A stretch of DNA of 64,000 bases from positions 112,258,353 to 112,322,352 of the forward strand of contig NC_080172.1 in NCBI RefSeq assembly GCF_950295315.1, read 5' to 3'. Below are positions 43,430-55,639 of this stretch, piece by piece (positions within the stretch are counted from its first letter, which is position 1; each line of letters opens with the position of its first letter). The notes under the pieces are model-generated. The model was not told the DNA's origin, searched no databases, and saw only the letters and a program-made list of their open reading frames with translations. Source of the stretch: Erinaceus europaeus (lineage: Eukaryota; Chordata; Mammalia; Eulipotyphla; Erinaceidae). The position numbers and the translations under genes were made by a program.

Positions 43430-46400
43430 TCTTTTTTTTTATATTTTATTTAAGAAAGGATTAATGAACAAAACCATAGGGTAGGAGGGGTACAGCTCCA
43501 CACAATTCCCACCACCCAATCTCCATAACCCACCCCCTCCCCTGATAGCTTTCCCACTCTCTATCCCTCTGGGACCATGGACCCAGGGTCATTGTGGGTG
43601 GTAGAAGGTGGAAGGTCTGGCTTCTGTAATTGCTTCCCCGCTGAACACTGGCGTGACTGGTTGGTCCATACTCCCAGTCTGCCTCTCTCTTTCCCTAGTA
43701 GGGTGGGTCTCTGGGGAAGCGGAGCTCCAGGACACATTGGTGGGGTCTTCAGTCCAGGGAAGCCTGGCCAGCATCCTGATGACATCTGGAACTGGTGACT
43801 GAAAAGAGAGTTAACATACAAAACCAAACAAATTGTTGAGCAATCATGGACCCAAAGCTTGGAATAGTGGAGAGGAAGTGTTAGGGGGATAATCACTGCA
43901 AACTCTAGAGTACTTCTGCTTTTAGGTATATATTTTGCAGTAGTTTATGGATACGTGTGAATATATGCTCTCTCTCACAGAAACTGGTGTATATCTAGGT
44001 TTGGGGACTTTGTTAGAAAGTGAACCACCTGGGATGAAATTAGAGTATACTATGAAAGGAAAGGTCTCACCTGAGTAATGAAGCTGAAGGGTTGTCATTC
44101 CACATGTGAAGTCTCTGGACACAGTCTGAAGTGAAGCATGTTGAGGTGGCAATCGTTGTGTTGATTAGGTTGTAATTGGCTGATGCAATATTATTTGATA
44201 TGGATTGGGAGAGGCATACGGGAAAGTGGGCCCTATCCAAGGGTTCCAGTACTGGGGGAAGTAGAGGCTCTATAGTGGAGATGTGAGGTTCCTGCTGTCT
44301 TAGGGTTCAAAAGACAATCGATAGTCAATGTTATCATCACATTACTTGGTAATTGGGTTAACTTTGAAAAGTCCTTTTGTTAGGGTTTTCTGTACAGTAC
44401 CCAGTATCTTGTATATAGCTATGCTATTGGTTGCTTCTGATCTACTTGGTCTAGGCTTTTGAGAGAGTCTGCATATCAAATACACAGCCTATATATTAAA
44501 AAGATTCAGTCTGTGTTTTAAAAACTTCAAGACATACAATTAATTTTCCCCCTCTCTTATTAATTAACTAGTTATTTATATGACTACATTTTACTAGGAG
44601 TGTACATAAAAAACCATTCCCACCACCAAAAGACTGTGACACATCCCTCCCACCCACTCCCACCCCCCACTGGCCTAGGAAGCTGCATGTCTACCCCTCA
44701 CCACAGGGTTTTTACTTTGGTGCCCTACTTACAATTTGGTCAGGTCCTGCTTTTAGTTTCCCTTTCAGATCTTCTTACTCAACTTCTGTTGATGAGTGGG
44801 ATCATCCCATACTCATCTTTATCTTTCTGACTTAGCTCACTTAACATTATTCCTTCTAGCTCTGTCCAAGATGGGTCAGAAAAGGCGGGTTCATTGTTCT
44901 TGATAGCTGCATAGTATTCCATTGTGTATATATACCACAGCTTTCTCAGCCACTCATATGTTGTTTGGCACCTGGGTTGCTTCCAGGTTTTAGCTATTAT
45001 GAATTGTGCTGCTATGAACATAGGAGTACACACCTCTTTTGACTGGGTGTTATGGAGTCCTTGGGGTATAACCCCAGGAGTGGAATTACTGGAATTACTG
45101 GATTATATCTAGCCTTCTGAGAGTTTTCCAGACTGCTCTCCACAGAGAGCAATTTACATTCTCCAATTTACATTCCCACCAGCAATGTAAAAGGGTTCCT
45201 CTGTCCCCACAACCTCTCCAGCATTTGTTGCTGCTGTCCTTTTTGATGTATGCCATTCTTACAGGAGTGAGGTGGTATCTTAGTGTTGTCTTAATTTGCA
45301 TTTCTCTGACAATCAGTGACCTAGAGCAGTATTTCATATGTTTGTTAGCCTTTTGGATCTCCTCTGTAGTGAATATTTTGCCCATTTTTGGATAGGGTCA
45401 TTTGCTTTTTTGGTGCTAAGCTTGCTGAGCTCTTTATATATTTTGGTGATTAGTTTCTTGTCTGATGTATGGCATGTGAAGATCTTCTCCCATTCTGTGA
45501 GGGGTCTCTTTGTTTGTTTAATAGTTTCTTTGGATGTGCAGAAGCTTTCCAATTTGATATAGTCCCATTGCTTTGTTTCTGCTTTAGTCTTCCTTGCAAT
45601 TGGGTTTAATTCATGAAAGATGTCCTTGAGGTGTAGGTGGGAAACTGTTTTACCAATGTTTTCCTCTAAGTATTTGATTGTTTCTGGTCTGACATCTAGG
45701 TCTTTGATCCATTTGGAGTTGATTTTTGTTTCTGATGAGATAAAGTGGTTCAATTTCATTCTTCTGCATGTTACAACCCAGTTTTCCCAGCACCATTTAT
45801 TGAAGAGAGCCTCCTTTTTCCATTTAATCGTTTGGGCCCCCTTATCAAAGATTAAATGTCCATAGGTATGGGAATTTATTTCTGGGTTTTCAATTCTGTT
45901 TCACTGGTCTGTGTGCCTATTTTTGTTCCAGTTCCATGCTGTTTTGATGATGATGACTTTATAATTTAGTTTAAGGTCTGGGAGTGTGATGCCTCCATTT
46001 CTGTTTCTTTTCCTCAAGATGGTTTTGGCAATTCTAGGTGTTTTCAGGTTCCAGATAAATGATTGTACTGTTTGTTCTATTCTCTTACAGAAGCTTGGTG
46101 GGACTTTGATGGGTATTGCATTAAATTTGTGTATGGCTCTGGGGAGAATATTATTTTGATGATATTTATTCTTCCAATCCATGAGCACGGGATATCTTTC
46201 CATCTCTTGGTATCAGTTTCTATTTCCTTGAGTAGTGACTCAGAGTTTTCAGTATACAAGTCTTTCAATTCTTTGGTGATCTTTATTCCTAGGTATTTGA
46301 TTGATTTTGCTGAAATAGTAAAGGGGAGTGATTTCTGGATGTCTTCTTCTTCAGATTTAGTGTTTGCATAAAGATATGCAACTGATTTTTGTACATTGAT

Positions 46401-47198
46401 TTTTGTAGTCTCATACCTTGCTATACTGCCTAATAACTTCTAGTAGTTTTCTGCTGAATTCTTCAGGTTTTTCTATGTATACTATCATATCATCTGCAAA
46501 TAGTGAGAGCTTGACTTCTTCCCTTCCAATCTGTATTCCTTTGATTTCTTTCTCTTACCTGATTGCTATGGCAAGAACTTCCAATACTATGTTGAAGAGT
46601 AACGGTGACAGTGAACATCTCGGTCTAGTCCCCGGTCTGAGGGAGAATGCTTTCAGCTTCTGTCCATTGAGTAAGATGTTGGTGGTAGGTTTGCTATATA
46701 TAGACTCCACTATCTTGAGGAATTTCCCATATATTCACATTTTTTGTAGAGTTTTGAGCATGAATGTGTGTTGGATTTTGTCAAAGCCTTTCTCTGCATC
46801 TATTGAGATAATCATGTTGTTTTTGGCTTTTCTTTTATTGATGTGGTGAATGACATTGATTGACTTACGGATGTTGAACCAGCCTTGCATTCCTGGGATG
46901 AATCCCACTTGGTCGTGATGAACAATCTTTTTGATATGTTGCTGTATCCGGTTGGCCAAAATCGTGTTTAATATTTTGGCATCTATGTTCATGAGAGATA
47001 TTGGTCTGTAGTTTTTCTTTTTTGTTCTGTCCCTATCAGTTTTTGGTATCAGGGTGATGTTGGCTTCATAGAAGGTGGAAGGGAGTATTCCTGTTTCTTC
47101 AGTCTTATGGAAAAGCTTAAGAAGTATGGATACTAACTGTTTCCTGAAAGTTTTGTAGAATTCATTTGTGAAGCCATCTGGTCCAGGACTTTTTTTGT
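43430..47198 (-). mobile_element. L1 LINE, 5'-truncated, long
   Basis: Minus-strand L1 with the complete long 3' UTR (43,430-44,790) and ORF2 from the RT fingers ([16 protein letters not shown] at ~47,190) to the C-terminus. It carries [28 protein letters not shown] near 46,488-46,502, and the zinc-knuckle-like [13 protein letters not shown] near 45,200. ORF2 is broken by several stops and frameshifts. It has the ancestral reading 'agacccctcacagaatggg' at the site where the L1s at 1-3,598 and 6,789-8,608 carry an extra base. Confidence 0.94.
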
Positions 47199-47290
47199 TG
47201 GGCAAGGAGACTTTAATTCCTGAGGCTCCAAAATTCCAGTTCAATCCCCTGCATCACATAAGCCAAAGTACAGCAGTGCTTTTCTTTTTT
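47199..47290 (+). mobile_element. SINE, second family, fragment
   Basis: Starts 'gcaaggagactttaattcct' and continues 'gaggctccaaaattccagtt', then 'ataagccaaagtacagcagt'. Confidence 0.6.
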
Positions 47291-47655
47291 TTTTAAAAAA
47301 AGAAAAGAATTTCATTAAGATAGTACTGAGTCAGTAGATTTGAATAGAAATGGCTAATAGGGAAAGATTTTTATTCCTGTATTTGGGGTGTTTATCCAAA
47401 TACATAAACTGCAGCTTCTATCCAGTGATTCCACTGTTCTACCAGGACTGCTATTTCCCAGTTGCCAGGAATTGCAGATTGAGCTTGTCAGCACTCACCC
47501 TGCTGTTTAAGCCACTGCCTCATCTTCCTCTACTTTTCACATAGGATCAACCAATGACTTTTTCACCCCTTTTTGGAAACAGTTTAGTTGTTTCCTAAGT
47601 CTGTATATGCTTAAATTGTAATATTTAATTACAAACTATCGTGCTTTGCTTGGGG
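47291..47655. other. Gene-free stretch
   Basis: No coding region or repeat recognised. Bases 47,565-47,640 resemble 4,545-4,640 (cacccctttttggaaacagtttagttgtttcc against accccttt-ctaggaaactttttagttgtttcc), an old shared segment. Confidence 0.4.
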
Positions 47656-47790
47656 TTTGATAGCATCATGATTATGCAAAGAGACTCGCAGGCTGAGGCT
47701 CCAAAGTTGTTGGTTCAATCCTCTGTACCACCGTAAACCAGAGCTGAGCAGGACTCTTTTAAAATAAGTAAATAAAATAAAATAAAATAG
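47656..47790 (+). mobile_element. SINE, second family
   Basis: Reads 'catcatgattatgcaaagag' and 'caggctgaggctccaaagtt', ending in a (TAAAA)n tail at 47,760-47,790. Confidence 0.72.
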
Positions 47791-48829
47791 GAGAAAAGCA
47801 TTTGTTTATAGCCATGAGCTCTGTAGACTATGATATTATTATCAGGCTTTGGCTTCTTGATGCATGTCACTTTGTTTTACCTGGGACACTAAAGTTGTGG
47901 CTTACAGTTCACAGCGCATATAATGGCCCCAACACACAGCCCATCTCCTCAGTCTAGAGACTATGTCTACATTATACAGTGAAGCAGGGAATTTCTATTT
48001 TGTCCATTGTTTTTCAAATAGGAGATAGATTTTGTGATAGGAAAAAAGTGAGTGAAGCATTGATTGAGGACCTCATGGTGTCTGGCCTTCTAGCCTTGTG
48101 GGAATAACCTTCACCCCAGTGGTTCAGTGTCTGTGGACAGTGCCAAGAAGTTACTGCCCATCACCTAACACGCCATCAGGGTCAGGCTATCGTGTTTGGC
48201 AATGTTAGGCCTTTGAGTCACAGCTTCCCAAACCTGAGTGGTATCCAAAAGCTAAATGCCTGATCATTTAGATTCTCCTCCCAGGGCTCACCTTCTTGGG
48301 ATGCCATCAGTGTGGAGCCCATCTCATCCTGTGAGAACCAACCAGTTCCTTCAGGAAGGGTTCTGCCTCCTGCTGCCCTGAAGGCTTCACTGATCTCCAC
48401 CTTGACTCATCTCAGGCCAGTCTCCTTTATCTGAAAACCCACATGTGGCATGATTGGGGCAATGCTTAGGGTGAACTAGGAATGCCTGACTTCCCCTTCA
48501 TAGCCTCCACCAGTCACTCTGGTAGGGGTTTGACTTATTCTCCTGCAGATACAAATTTTCTTAGTGTCAAAGTCCACTCTCATGTCAGTGACAGCCCCTT
48601 GTTCACTGGCCGCACACACCATCTGCTATTACGTCCATAAAAGTGAAAGGTAGACACAAAGACATCTGTTTCATGTCTGTGGAGGTGACACTACTACTCT
48701 GAATGGGAACATTTTTCTTGGTTGTTATTATTATTTTGCAATACTGTAAGGTATTCTGATATGAGGTTAGAGTCCCTCATATGTATTTCCGCACCTAAAT
48801 TATTGTGGTAATTTGTAAACAGGCTAAAC
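47791..48829. other. Gene-free stretch upstream of PRAME gene D
   Basis: A 60-codon minus-strand frame at 48,218-48,400 has no recognisable domain. No repeat was identified over most of this 1-kb stretch. Confidence 0.45.
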
Positions 48830-49171
48830 TCTCCCCAATGTAACACCCAGGTCTGCATGTAAAGATGCATACAACTCTATCAATCATTCTCCATGAAGTT
48901 TGTCCCAATCACAGTTAGTCTCTAAATGGAAAGGAAGTGTGATATCAACCATTTAACTTGGGGAGGGGTCTTACTCATAGTAATCTGACAGGATTTTGAG
49001 ATTTAAGTAGATATCCTCAGGGCACCATGGATTTGGAAGAATAGGGTGTAGTTTAAAAAGGATATAAAAGGGTAGCTACTAGACACAGAAGTAGAAGCTT
49101 CCAGCTTCAGGCTGCCTGCTGGTTCTCCAGAGACCTGAGTTCTGAGCACAGTGTCAACTTCATCTAGGCTG
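48830..49171 (+). promoter_or_regulatory. PRAME promoter and exon 1, gene D
   Basis: TATAAAA at 49,063-49,069 follows 'tagggtgtagtttaaaaagg'. A non-coding exon of about 75 bp (ccagcttcaggctgcctgct, then ggttctccagagacctgagt) ends GGCTG|GTAAGT at 49,171, a consensus donor. The first coding exon lies 2.1 kb downstream. The module matches copies A, B and C, with the box and the exon end best conserved. Confidence 0.8.
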
Positions 49172-49249
49172 GTAAGTTGTCTTTCTCTGCTAAGGTGCTA
49201 TCCTGGACCTAATGGATTAGGTCCGGGGGTAAATTTATTTTTTGATACT

Positions 49250-49405
49250 TTCCTCTTGTATTATTATATATTAATGAGAAAGACAGGAGGAGAGAGAGAA
49301 AGAACCAGATATCACTCTGGCACATGTGCTGCCAGGGATTGAATTCAGGATCCTTCATGATGAAGAGTCCAAAGCTTTATCCACTGTGCCACCACCTCCT
49401 GAACC
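49250..49405 (-). mobile_element. SINE, third family
   Basis: Plus strand reads 'cagatatcactctggcacat', 'ccagggattgaattcaggat' and 'ccactgtgccaccacctcct'. Confidence 0.75.
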
Positions 49406-49614
49406 ACATTTTCTTTCTTCTTCTATTATTTACAATAGAAACAAAAGTATGTATTTGAGAGTGAGACAGAGATCAGAACACGCTATGTCTACAGAGGTCT
49501 CCTAGATGCAAGTTTTCCTCTTTATTTTCAGATGAAGAGATTTTAGACTTTATGACTGCCTCTGCATAGAGTCTGATCTTAGTGAAAAATGGGATGGTTT
49601 GTGCACACCACTTT

Positions 49615-49785
49615 CCAGTGTTTTATTCATTTATTTCTGAGAGAGTTGCAGAGAGTGAGAGAGAAACACCAGAACACTGCTCAGCTCTGGCTTATGGTGG
49701 TGGTACAGGGGGTTGAACACGAGATTTTGGAGCCTCAGGCAGGAGACTCTTTGCAAAACCATCATGCTATCTCCCCACATCCGAA
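49615..49785 (-). mobile_element. SINE, second family
   Basis: Plus strand reads 'gaacactgctcagctctggc', 'gcctcaggcaggagactctt' and 'aaaaccatcatgctatctcc'. Confidence 0.75.
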
Positions 49786-50644
49786 AGCACATTTTCCAAT
49801 GATAAACACTGGATTTTAGGCATTTTATTCCTTGACATCATAAATATTCACTTCCTTTCAGGTTTTTCTTCATTTTTTATTGGGTGGTAAATGTTGTTGG
49901 AACATGGGTATTACTCTATAACTCATTTCATTCAGATACATTTCTATAACACACACACCAAAAAAAAAAAAAAAAAAAAAACCCAAAATGAGGTCAACCA
50001 TCTTGGACTAGGGACTGAAAGTGCTGGCATGGACCCAGACCTCTCTCCCTGTCTTCCTTACCCAGAGTTCTTTGTTTTAGTGCAATACATTAAACCAGTT
50101 CAAGTTTTACTTCAAGATTCTCCTTTTTGTTTCTTTTGTTTGTTTATTTTGTCACCAGGCTTGTTGCTGGAGCTCAGTACCTGTACATGAATCAGCTGCT
50201 CTGGGCAGCAATTATTTCCTCCTTTATTTGACAATACATAAAAACACGCGGACATACCCACCGTGCTCTGTATATTGCAGTCTTATTATTTATGGCATGT
50301 ACCTTGACTAGCAAGGCTCTGTTTTCCATTGTTACAAGAAATGAACCGAGACCCACACACATTCAAGGCTTACTCTATGTCTGGGTAACACTCACTGATT
50401 ATATGTTCATTGTAAGGAGGAGCATCAAAATAGATCATAGGATATTTACAAGAGAGAATATTCTGATCACACTGTGAGCTCTTATTACCTAAGACACCTG
50501 GCTCATAGGTGTTTCTACTGTCTGTAAAGAGATGCTACCTAGAGATGTAGGTCTCACTGTTTTCCATTTTCAGCTCTTAGATTTCTGTGAGCACCAAGAC
50601 TTTTACTGTCTTATGTTCAAATACTCAAGAGATGGGCGGGCAGA

Positions 50645-50805
50645 GAGGGAATAATGGTTATGCAAAATGGCTCTCCTGCTGATGCTAAAGCTCACAGGTC
50701 CAGTCCCCAGCAGCACCATAAGCCAGAGCTGAGCTGGGAATTGTCTTCCTCTCTGTGCCTTTCTCTCTGTGTCCCTCTCTCATTAAAATAAAAAATTAAA
50801 ATCTT
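50645..50805 (+). mobile_element. SINE, second family
   Basis: Reads 'ggaataatggttatgcaaaa', 'agcaccataagccagagctg' and a T/C-rich run before an A-rich tail. Confidence 0.75.
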
Positions 50806-51301
50806 AAAAATGAAAATACTTTATAAAATATCCAAATAAAATAAAATGAAACTTCATATGGTGGTGTCTCCTAATATATTATGATTCTTAGAGAATGCAT
50901 TGGACAAAATGTGAAATACAAAGACGTAACAACTACAGATTTACTCATGAGTACATAGTCAAACTGAAGAGATGGACTATATTTACAAAGGAAAATATGT
51001 TGACTACTTTGTCAATCATCAATTAGCATAAGTAGACTTATTGATAATGGAAGTGATTATCTTATATAACTGCTCTCTCCATATGAGATGGTGATATAAT
51101 TTCTTACATGTCTCTTAATGTTTTAATTCATAGAATCGCTGACTGGGAATGTGTGGGAAATAGCTGTGGTGACTATGCCACCATTCTCTTTGCTGCCACA
51201 CCTGTGACCTGTGTGTTTAGATGGTAGTCACTTTGGGGAGTGTTAAGGTGAAATATGGGTTTCCTTGAGAAAGATGTCCTCTTCTTTGACGATTCCCACA
51301 G

Positions 51302-53421
51302 GTTTGCTACCTGAGCAAATAAAAATGACCAACTATAACCCATCCAGTCTCCTACAGCAAGCCATTCAGAGCTTTCTGAGGGCTGAAAACATAGCCATCT
51401 CTTCCCTGAGGAACCTCCCTGCAGAGCTCTTCCCATGTCTGTTTCTGGAAGCTTACACTCACAGACTATGGGAGACCCTGAAGGCTCTAGTGCAGACCTG
51501 GCCCTTTGACAGACTCCCTCTGGGAGCCCTGTTTCAAGACCTGGTTCCTGAAAATCCAAGTTTCAAAACTGTGATGGATCGAATTGATATCCAGCTCAAA
51601 AAGGAAGTTCCCCCCAGGTAAGAAGGATCCATAGTCAGGGACAGTCTGTGTTTCCTGGAAGACATCTGGGTCAGGGAGAGTGGAGACCCATGGGATGCCC
51701 CAAGGCTTATAATGTCAATGTGACAGCTCACTGCCCATTAGGGAGCTCTCATCAAGAGTTCATCTCTGACCATAGGTAAAGCCCACAGTTTACTTTGCAC
51801 ACTTATCTAAGTTCTAGCCCCTAAGATAGTTTCAGTAGCATTGTGACACAGGCACTGCCATGCAAGCTGCTTGACAGGGCACCAGCTTCTCAGGAAGTTC
51901 AGTGTGGCTGAATCCATCTTGCCTTTTGCCATGTATTGGGCTTGGGATTAAGCTCTGTGTGGTCTTAATAGCCTTTACCTATGACTAGGCTCAGAGTATG
52001 ACCAATACCAAAAGTAATGACAAAACCTGCACTGCACTCTGTAAGATTGATGATAATGGAACAACCAATATCCGCAATGCAGAATTACTCATGAGCCTCC
52101 AAGAGGTAGAACTGTTTTCCCCTTTATCTACACCACTTCCTGTAGTATTTTTCCTAAAATATAGAGAAAGCTTGGTGGCTTCAATAGTGGAGGGGCCACC
52201 TTACATAGCATAATTAATAAATGGAAAATTATGGTACCCACCTAGATACAGTGGGCCTTTTAATCTACCACTATAATTCCACTTTCTTACACAGGAATAG
52301 TACACAAGAACCTAGGTCACATAGTGAGCATACAAGAAAGACGGATTCCAGTTAGAGACCTTGAAGAGGCTGGCCAGGTCAGCACAACCTTGGTGCCTTC
52401 TCAGTAAGGAACAAAACAGACTCCTTGATCAATAGAACATAGAACAATAGAACAATAGAACATACTTAATGAAAAATGGGGCTTTTCAATTTGCTTGAGG
52501 CCACTAGCAACATAACAAGCTTAAGCTTTCTAGGAACCATGGCTTCTGATGCATAGGGACAGGAGGATGGCATAAACTAGCATAATAGGTAGAATATTAA
52601 TCTTTTAATCACTAGGACATCTGCCTAGATCACAGGTACAGGACTAACAAAAGACACAGAAACTGTGATGTGATCTCTAGAGAGAAAAATATTCCCGGAA
52701 TGTAAATGTTCCACGAAGCAGGGAATATTGCCTACCTGTACTTTTTTTTATTTCTTTATTGTGGAATTAATGTTTTACATTTGACAGTATATACAATAGT
52801 TTGTACATGCATAACATTTCCTAGTTTTCCATATAACAATACAACCCCCACTAGGTCCTCTGTCATCCTTGTTGGATCTGTATTCTCCTCATCCACATAC
52901 CCGAGTCTTTTACTTTGGTGCAATATGCCAATTCCTACTTGTACTTTTCTTACTTGGTGATTTTTGTATTAATAATCAAATCCCTGGTAATTTTTGTAAT
53001 AATTACCACAGCATTGGTGATGTTTGAATTAGTGGCCAAAGCCTTGGTGATTTCTGTTTCAATAATCTATATCTTGGTGATTTTTGATTTTAGTAATTTA
53101 AGCCTTGTGAGACTATAAAATGTAATTCTTCCTGAGCATGGCAGAGGTGTCTCTCTCCTACTCTTGAAGACATGGACATGTCTCTCTTTCTTCCTCATTT
53201 TTGTGGACGCCTCTCCTCCTTTGGGATCCCTGAGACCTTCAGGGGCTGGCCCCTGGCAGTATCGGACAGATTTTTTCTTTCTTATTTACTTGCAGAGCAC
53301 AGTCTTTTGTGGCTAATTGTGGTGTTGGACATTGAACCTGGACCCTGCAGTCTTAAGAATCAGAATCTTTTTGAATCACCATTATGTTATCTCCTATTAC
53401 ATTCTTTCTCAATCTTTCATT

Positions 53422-53463
<42 letters not shown>

Positions 53464-55028
53464 TCACTCCCTCCCTCCCTCTCCATGTCTTAGTATCTGA
53501 GAAAGAGTCCACTAAGAGTGATGGTCCTGAATTCACTGTGCCTCAGTTATAGAATTGAGGGTGAGGGGAGAGAGAGAGGTTCTAATCTAGGTTGGTTTAA
53601 ATGGACAGATAATGGATTAACATGACACAGTTTAGATTCTCCCAATTGAGAGGATAATGCATATGTGAGTTGAACATTAGGTGATGAAAAGAGAAATGGG
53701 GAGAGAAGGTTTGGAGTCTGAAATGGGAGGAAAAGCAGATGTGGGAAGTCTGTGTCTCACAAAGGCCAGGTTTCTATTCTGTGGTCGCATGTTATGTCTT
53801 CATCAATGTCCACTCTCCCCCAAAGCAGGTGTAAGCTGCAGGTGCTGGATTTGCGAAACACCGGGCATAAGTTCTGGAGTGTGTGGACTGGAGTGAGCTT
53901 CCGAGTGGACTCACAAAGGAGGAAACTGGTGGCTGAGGGAGCTTCAAGGAATGAGGATGGCATGCCCTGCTTGGAGGTGTGTGTAGACCTCTACCTCAGT
54001 CAGAAACCCGCAGATCAGACCTTCACATACCTGCTGAACTGGATCCAGGAGAGAAAAGGGGTGCATCTCAGCTGTAAGAAGATGACAGTATATTCCCTGC
54101 CCAGCAAAAACGACAGGTTTCTGCATGCCATGCCATTGTGTGGTATCCAGGAGGTGGAAGTACACTGCACCTGGCCATTCTCAGGCCTGCACATGTTTAG
54201 TCAACTTCTGGGCAAGATGAAAAGCCTCCGGAGACTCAGTCTCGACATCACCGTTCCTAATGCCGTCACCCCAGAAGAGGAGGAGAAACAGGCACAGTCT
54301 GTCCACCAATTGACTTCTGTGTTCCTGCACTTATGCCATCTACAAGAGCTGTACCTGGAATCTCCCTCCTTCCTGCACGGCCTCTGGACCAGGTGATGTA
54401 GCCCTGGCAGAATCACAGTGAAGAAGACAGTGGATGTCCAATGCACTGTTTCCCTCATTCTGTGATTATTACTATTATACTTTCCTGACTGTGTCAAATC
54501 TAATTTGTGGTGGTACTAAATATTAAACTGAAATCAGTGGTGCCTAAGTCAGGAAATGGCCCCCTTTTTCGTTTCTTTTTTTTTTAATTTCATGTATTAT
54601 TTATTCATTTATTCATTTTTGACTGAAACAGAGAGAAGCTTGAGGGAAAGGGAAGATAGTTAGATGATAGAGACACTTTATGCCCTGCTTCACTCTGCTG
54701 AAACGTCCCCCATTCAGGTCAAATGGTATTTGATGCAATGGCAAGTTCTCTCTGAGTCCACTTTCTGAGTCTATTCTAGCACAAGCATCTACAGAACTCA
54801 AGCATTCAAAAAACAAAAAATGTGCATTTCTCTGCCTGATACACAAGGAAATATGTTTTAGAAATTGCCTAAATTGGACTGAGGAGATAGCATAATAGTT
54901 ATGCAAAAAGACTCTCCTACCTGAGGCCTTAAAGTCCCAAATTCAATTCCCTGTCCCATCATAAGCCAGAGTTGAGTCAAGCTCTGCAGGGGGGGTTGGA
55001 GGGGGAGAAAGAAAGAAAGAAAGAAGGA

Positions 55029-55072
<44 letters not shown>

Positions 55073-55639
55073 AAATGCCTAATTTAATGCCAAGATCATA
55101 AGGGCACCATTAGGGCTTAGTCTCAAAGAGCATTGGTCTACTTTGGGGGTGACTTTATGTCAGAGTAATCTTGAGCCTGTGTGTGTGTGGTCACCACCCA
55201 TTGAACTTACACCCTCCGGCCAACCCCATGGTTTATCCTAACTTCTTTCTCTATTCCCAGGTTCCTTAATGTCCCCTTAGAGGTCTTCTCACTCACTAAC
55301 TCACTCACTCACTCACTAACTCACTCACTAACTCACTCACTCACTAACTCACTCACTCACTCACTTACAGAAGGAGACTTGACTCATCTGTTCCAGATCC
55401 CACACATCCATCATCTGAAGGACCTGTGTCTGAGGGAAGTCCCGCTGACCTCTGTCAGCAGCTGCTCCCAGCTCAGCTCCCTCAGCCTGCATGGGAACCA
55501 CCTCATGGCCATCCTGGAGAAGCTGCTGCACTGCACCTCAGGGCTGAAGCATTTGTCTCCAGCTGTTTCCTGCCCCTCTGGAGAGTTTCAGCCCTCAGGG
55601 AGATCTCCAGCCTGTGGTATTTGCTTTGCTTTGTACTAA
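51302..55639 (+). CDS. PRAME-like gene D, three coding exons (411-residue frame)
   Basis: Exons 51,302-51,617 (ATG at 51,325, start MTNYNPSSLLQQAIQSFLRA), 53,829-54,392 and 55,261-55,639 join in one frame: 293+564+379 nt, 411 residues. Both internal junctions split an AG|G arginine codon, as in the paralogues. Exon 2 shows SLRNLPAELFPCLFLEA and ALVQTWPFDRLPLGALF; exon 3 CKLQVLDLRNTGHKFWSVW, EVCVDLYLSQK and LCHLQELYLESPSF. PRAME proteins are LRR germline and cancer-testis proteins, often cullin-2 receptors. Exon 4 is damaged: an expanded TCAC/TAAC repeat (SLTH/SLTN units), loss of 37 residues of LRR present in exon E, and a 2-bp deletion near 55,557 that replaces the conserved C-terminus. PRAME proteins are usually about 470-500 residues. 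It may be a decaying gene or a variant product. Confidence 0.75.
52744..52935 (-). mobile_element. L1 3'-UTR fragment, short-UTR subfamily
   Basis: Plus strand reads 'aatgttttacatttgacagt', 'acaatagtttgtacatgcat' and 'gagtcttttactttggtgca', matching the UTR at 3,390-3,590 in reverse. Confidence 0.8.
52950..53262 (+). repeat. Degenerate ~37-bp tandem repeat plus TATA-like block, possible LTR
   Basis: About four imperfect units of the type 'ccttggtgatttttgtatta' recur at 52,955-53,105, followed by CTATAAAATG at 53,113 and a T/C-rich segment ending 'ggggctggcccctggca'. Tandem enhancer-like repeats upstream of a TATA box are typical of retroviral U3 regions, but no polyadenylation signal or LTR ends were found. 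Identity uncertain. Confidence 0.4.
53270..53398 (-). mobile_element. SINE, second family
   Basis: Plus strand reads 'gcagagcacagtcttttgtg', 'gttggacattgaacctggac' and 'aatcaccattatgttatctc'. Confidence 0.65.
54880..54995 (+). mobile_element. SINE, second family
   Basis: Reads 'gcataatagttatgcaaaaa', 'ctcctacctgaggccttaaa' and 'cataagccagagttgagtca', followed by a G-run and (GAAA)n. Confidence 0.75.
55008..55073 (+). repeat. (GAAA)n microsatellite
   Basis: About 16 GAAA units with one GGAA variant, downstream of a SINE tail. Confidence 0.95.
55288..55366 (+). repeat. (TCAC)n/(TAAC) repeat inside PRAME D exon
   Basis: About 20 four-base units within the coding exon, open in the PRAME frame and encoding SLT[H/N] units. 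The equivalent place in exon E (about 40,933-40,944) has a single 'tcacttactaac'. The expansion is length-neutral for the frame. Confidence 0.95.

Larger units (their letters stand above)
49172..51301 (+). other. Intron 1 of PRAME-like gene D
   Basis: Contains SINEs at 49,250-49,405 (third family, minus), 49,615-49,785 (second family, minus) and 50,645-50,800 (second family, plus), and an A-run at 49,960-49,981. It ends in the acceptor 'gattcccacag' at 51,301. Bases 49,430-49,845 share ancestry with 35,265-35,517 and 38,181-38,440. Confidence 0.75.
51618..53828 (+). other. Intron 2 of PRAME-like gene D
   Basis: Starts AG|GTAAGA, ends 'cccccaaagcag'. Contains an L1 3' fragment (52,744-52,935, minus), a tandem-repeat/TATA-like block (52,950-53,262), a second-family SINE (53,270-53,398, minus) and (CT)n at 53,425-53,460. 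The stretch 51,780-52,740 shows nothing recognised. Confidence 0.75.
54393..55260 (+). other. Intron 3 of PRAME-like gene D
   Basis: Donor CCAG|GTGATG, acceptor 'ttctctattcccag'. Contains a second-family SINE at 54,880-54,995 (plus) and a (GAAA)n run at about 55,008-55,073. Bases 54,590-54,870 are unassigned. Confidence 0.75.

Noticed and set aside
55008..55366. CRISPR-like periodic repeats
   Set aside because: They are (GAAA)n and (TCAC)n microsatellites without spacers, in a mammalian intron and exon.
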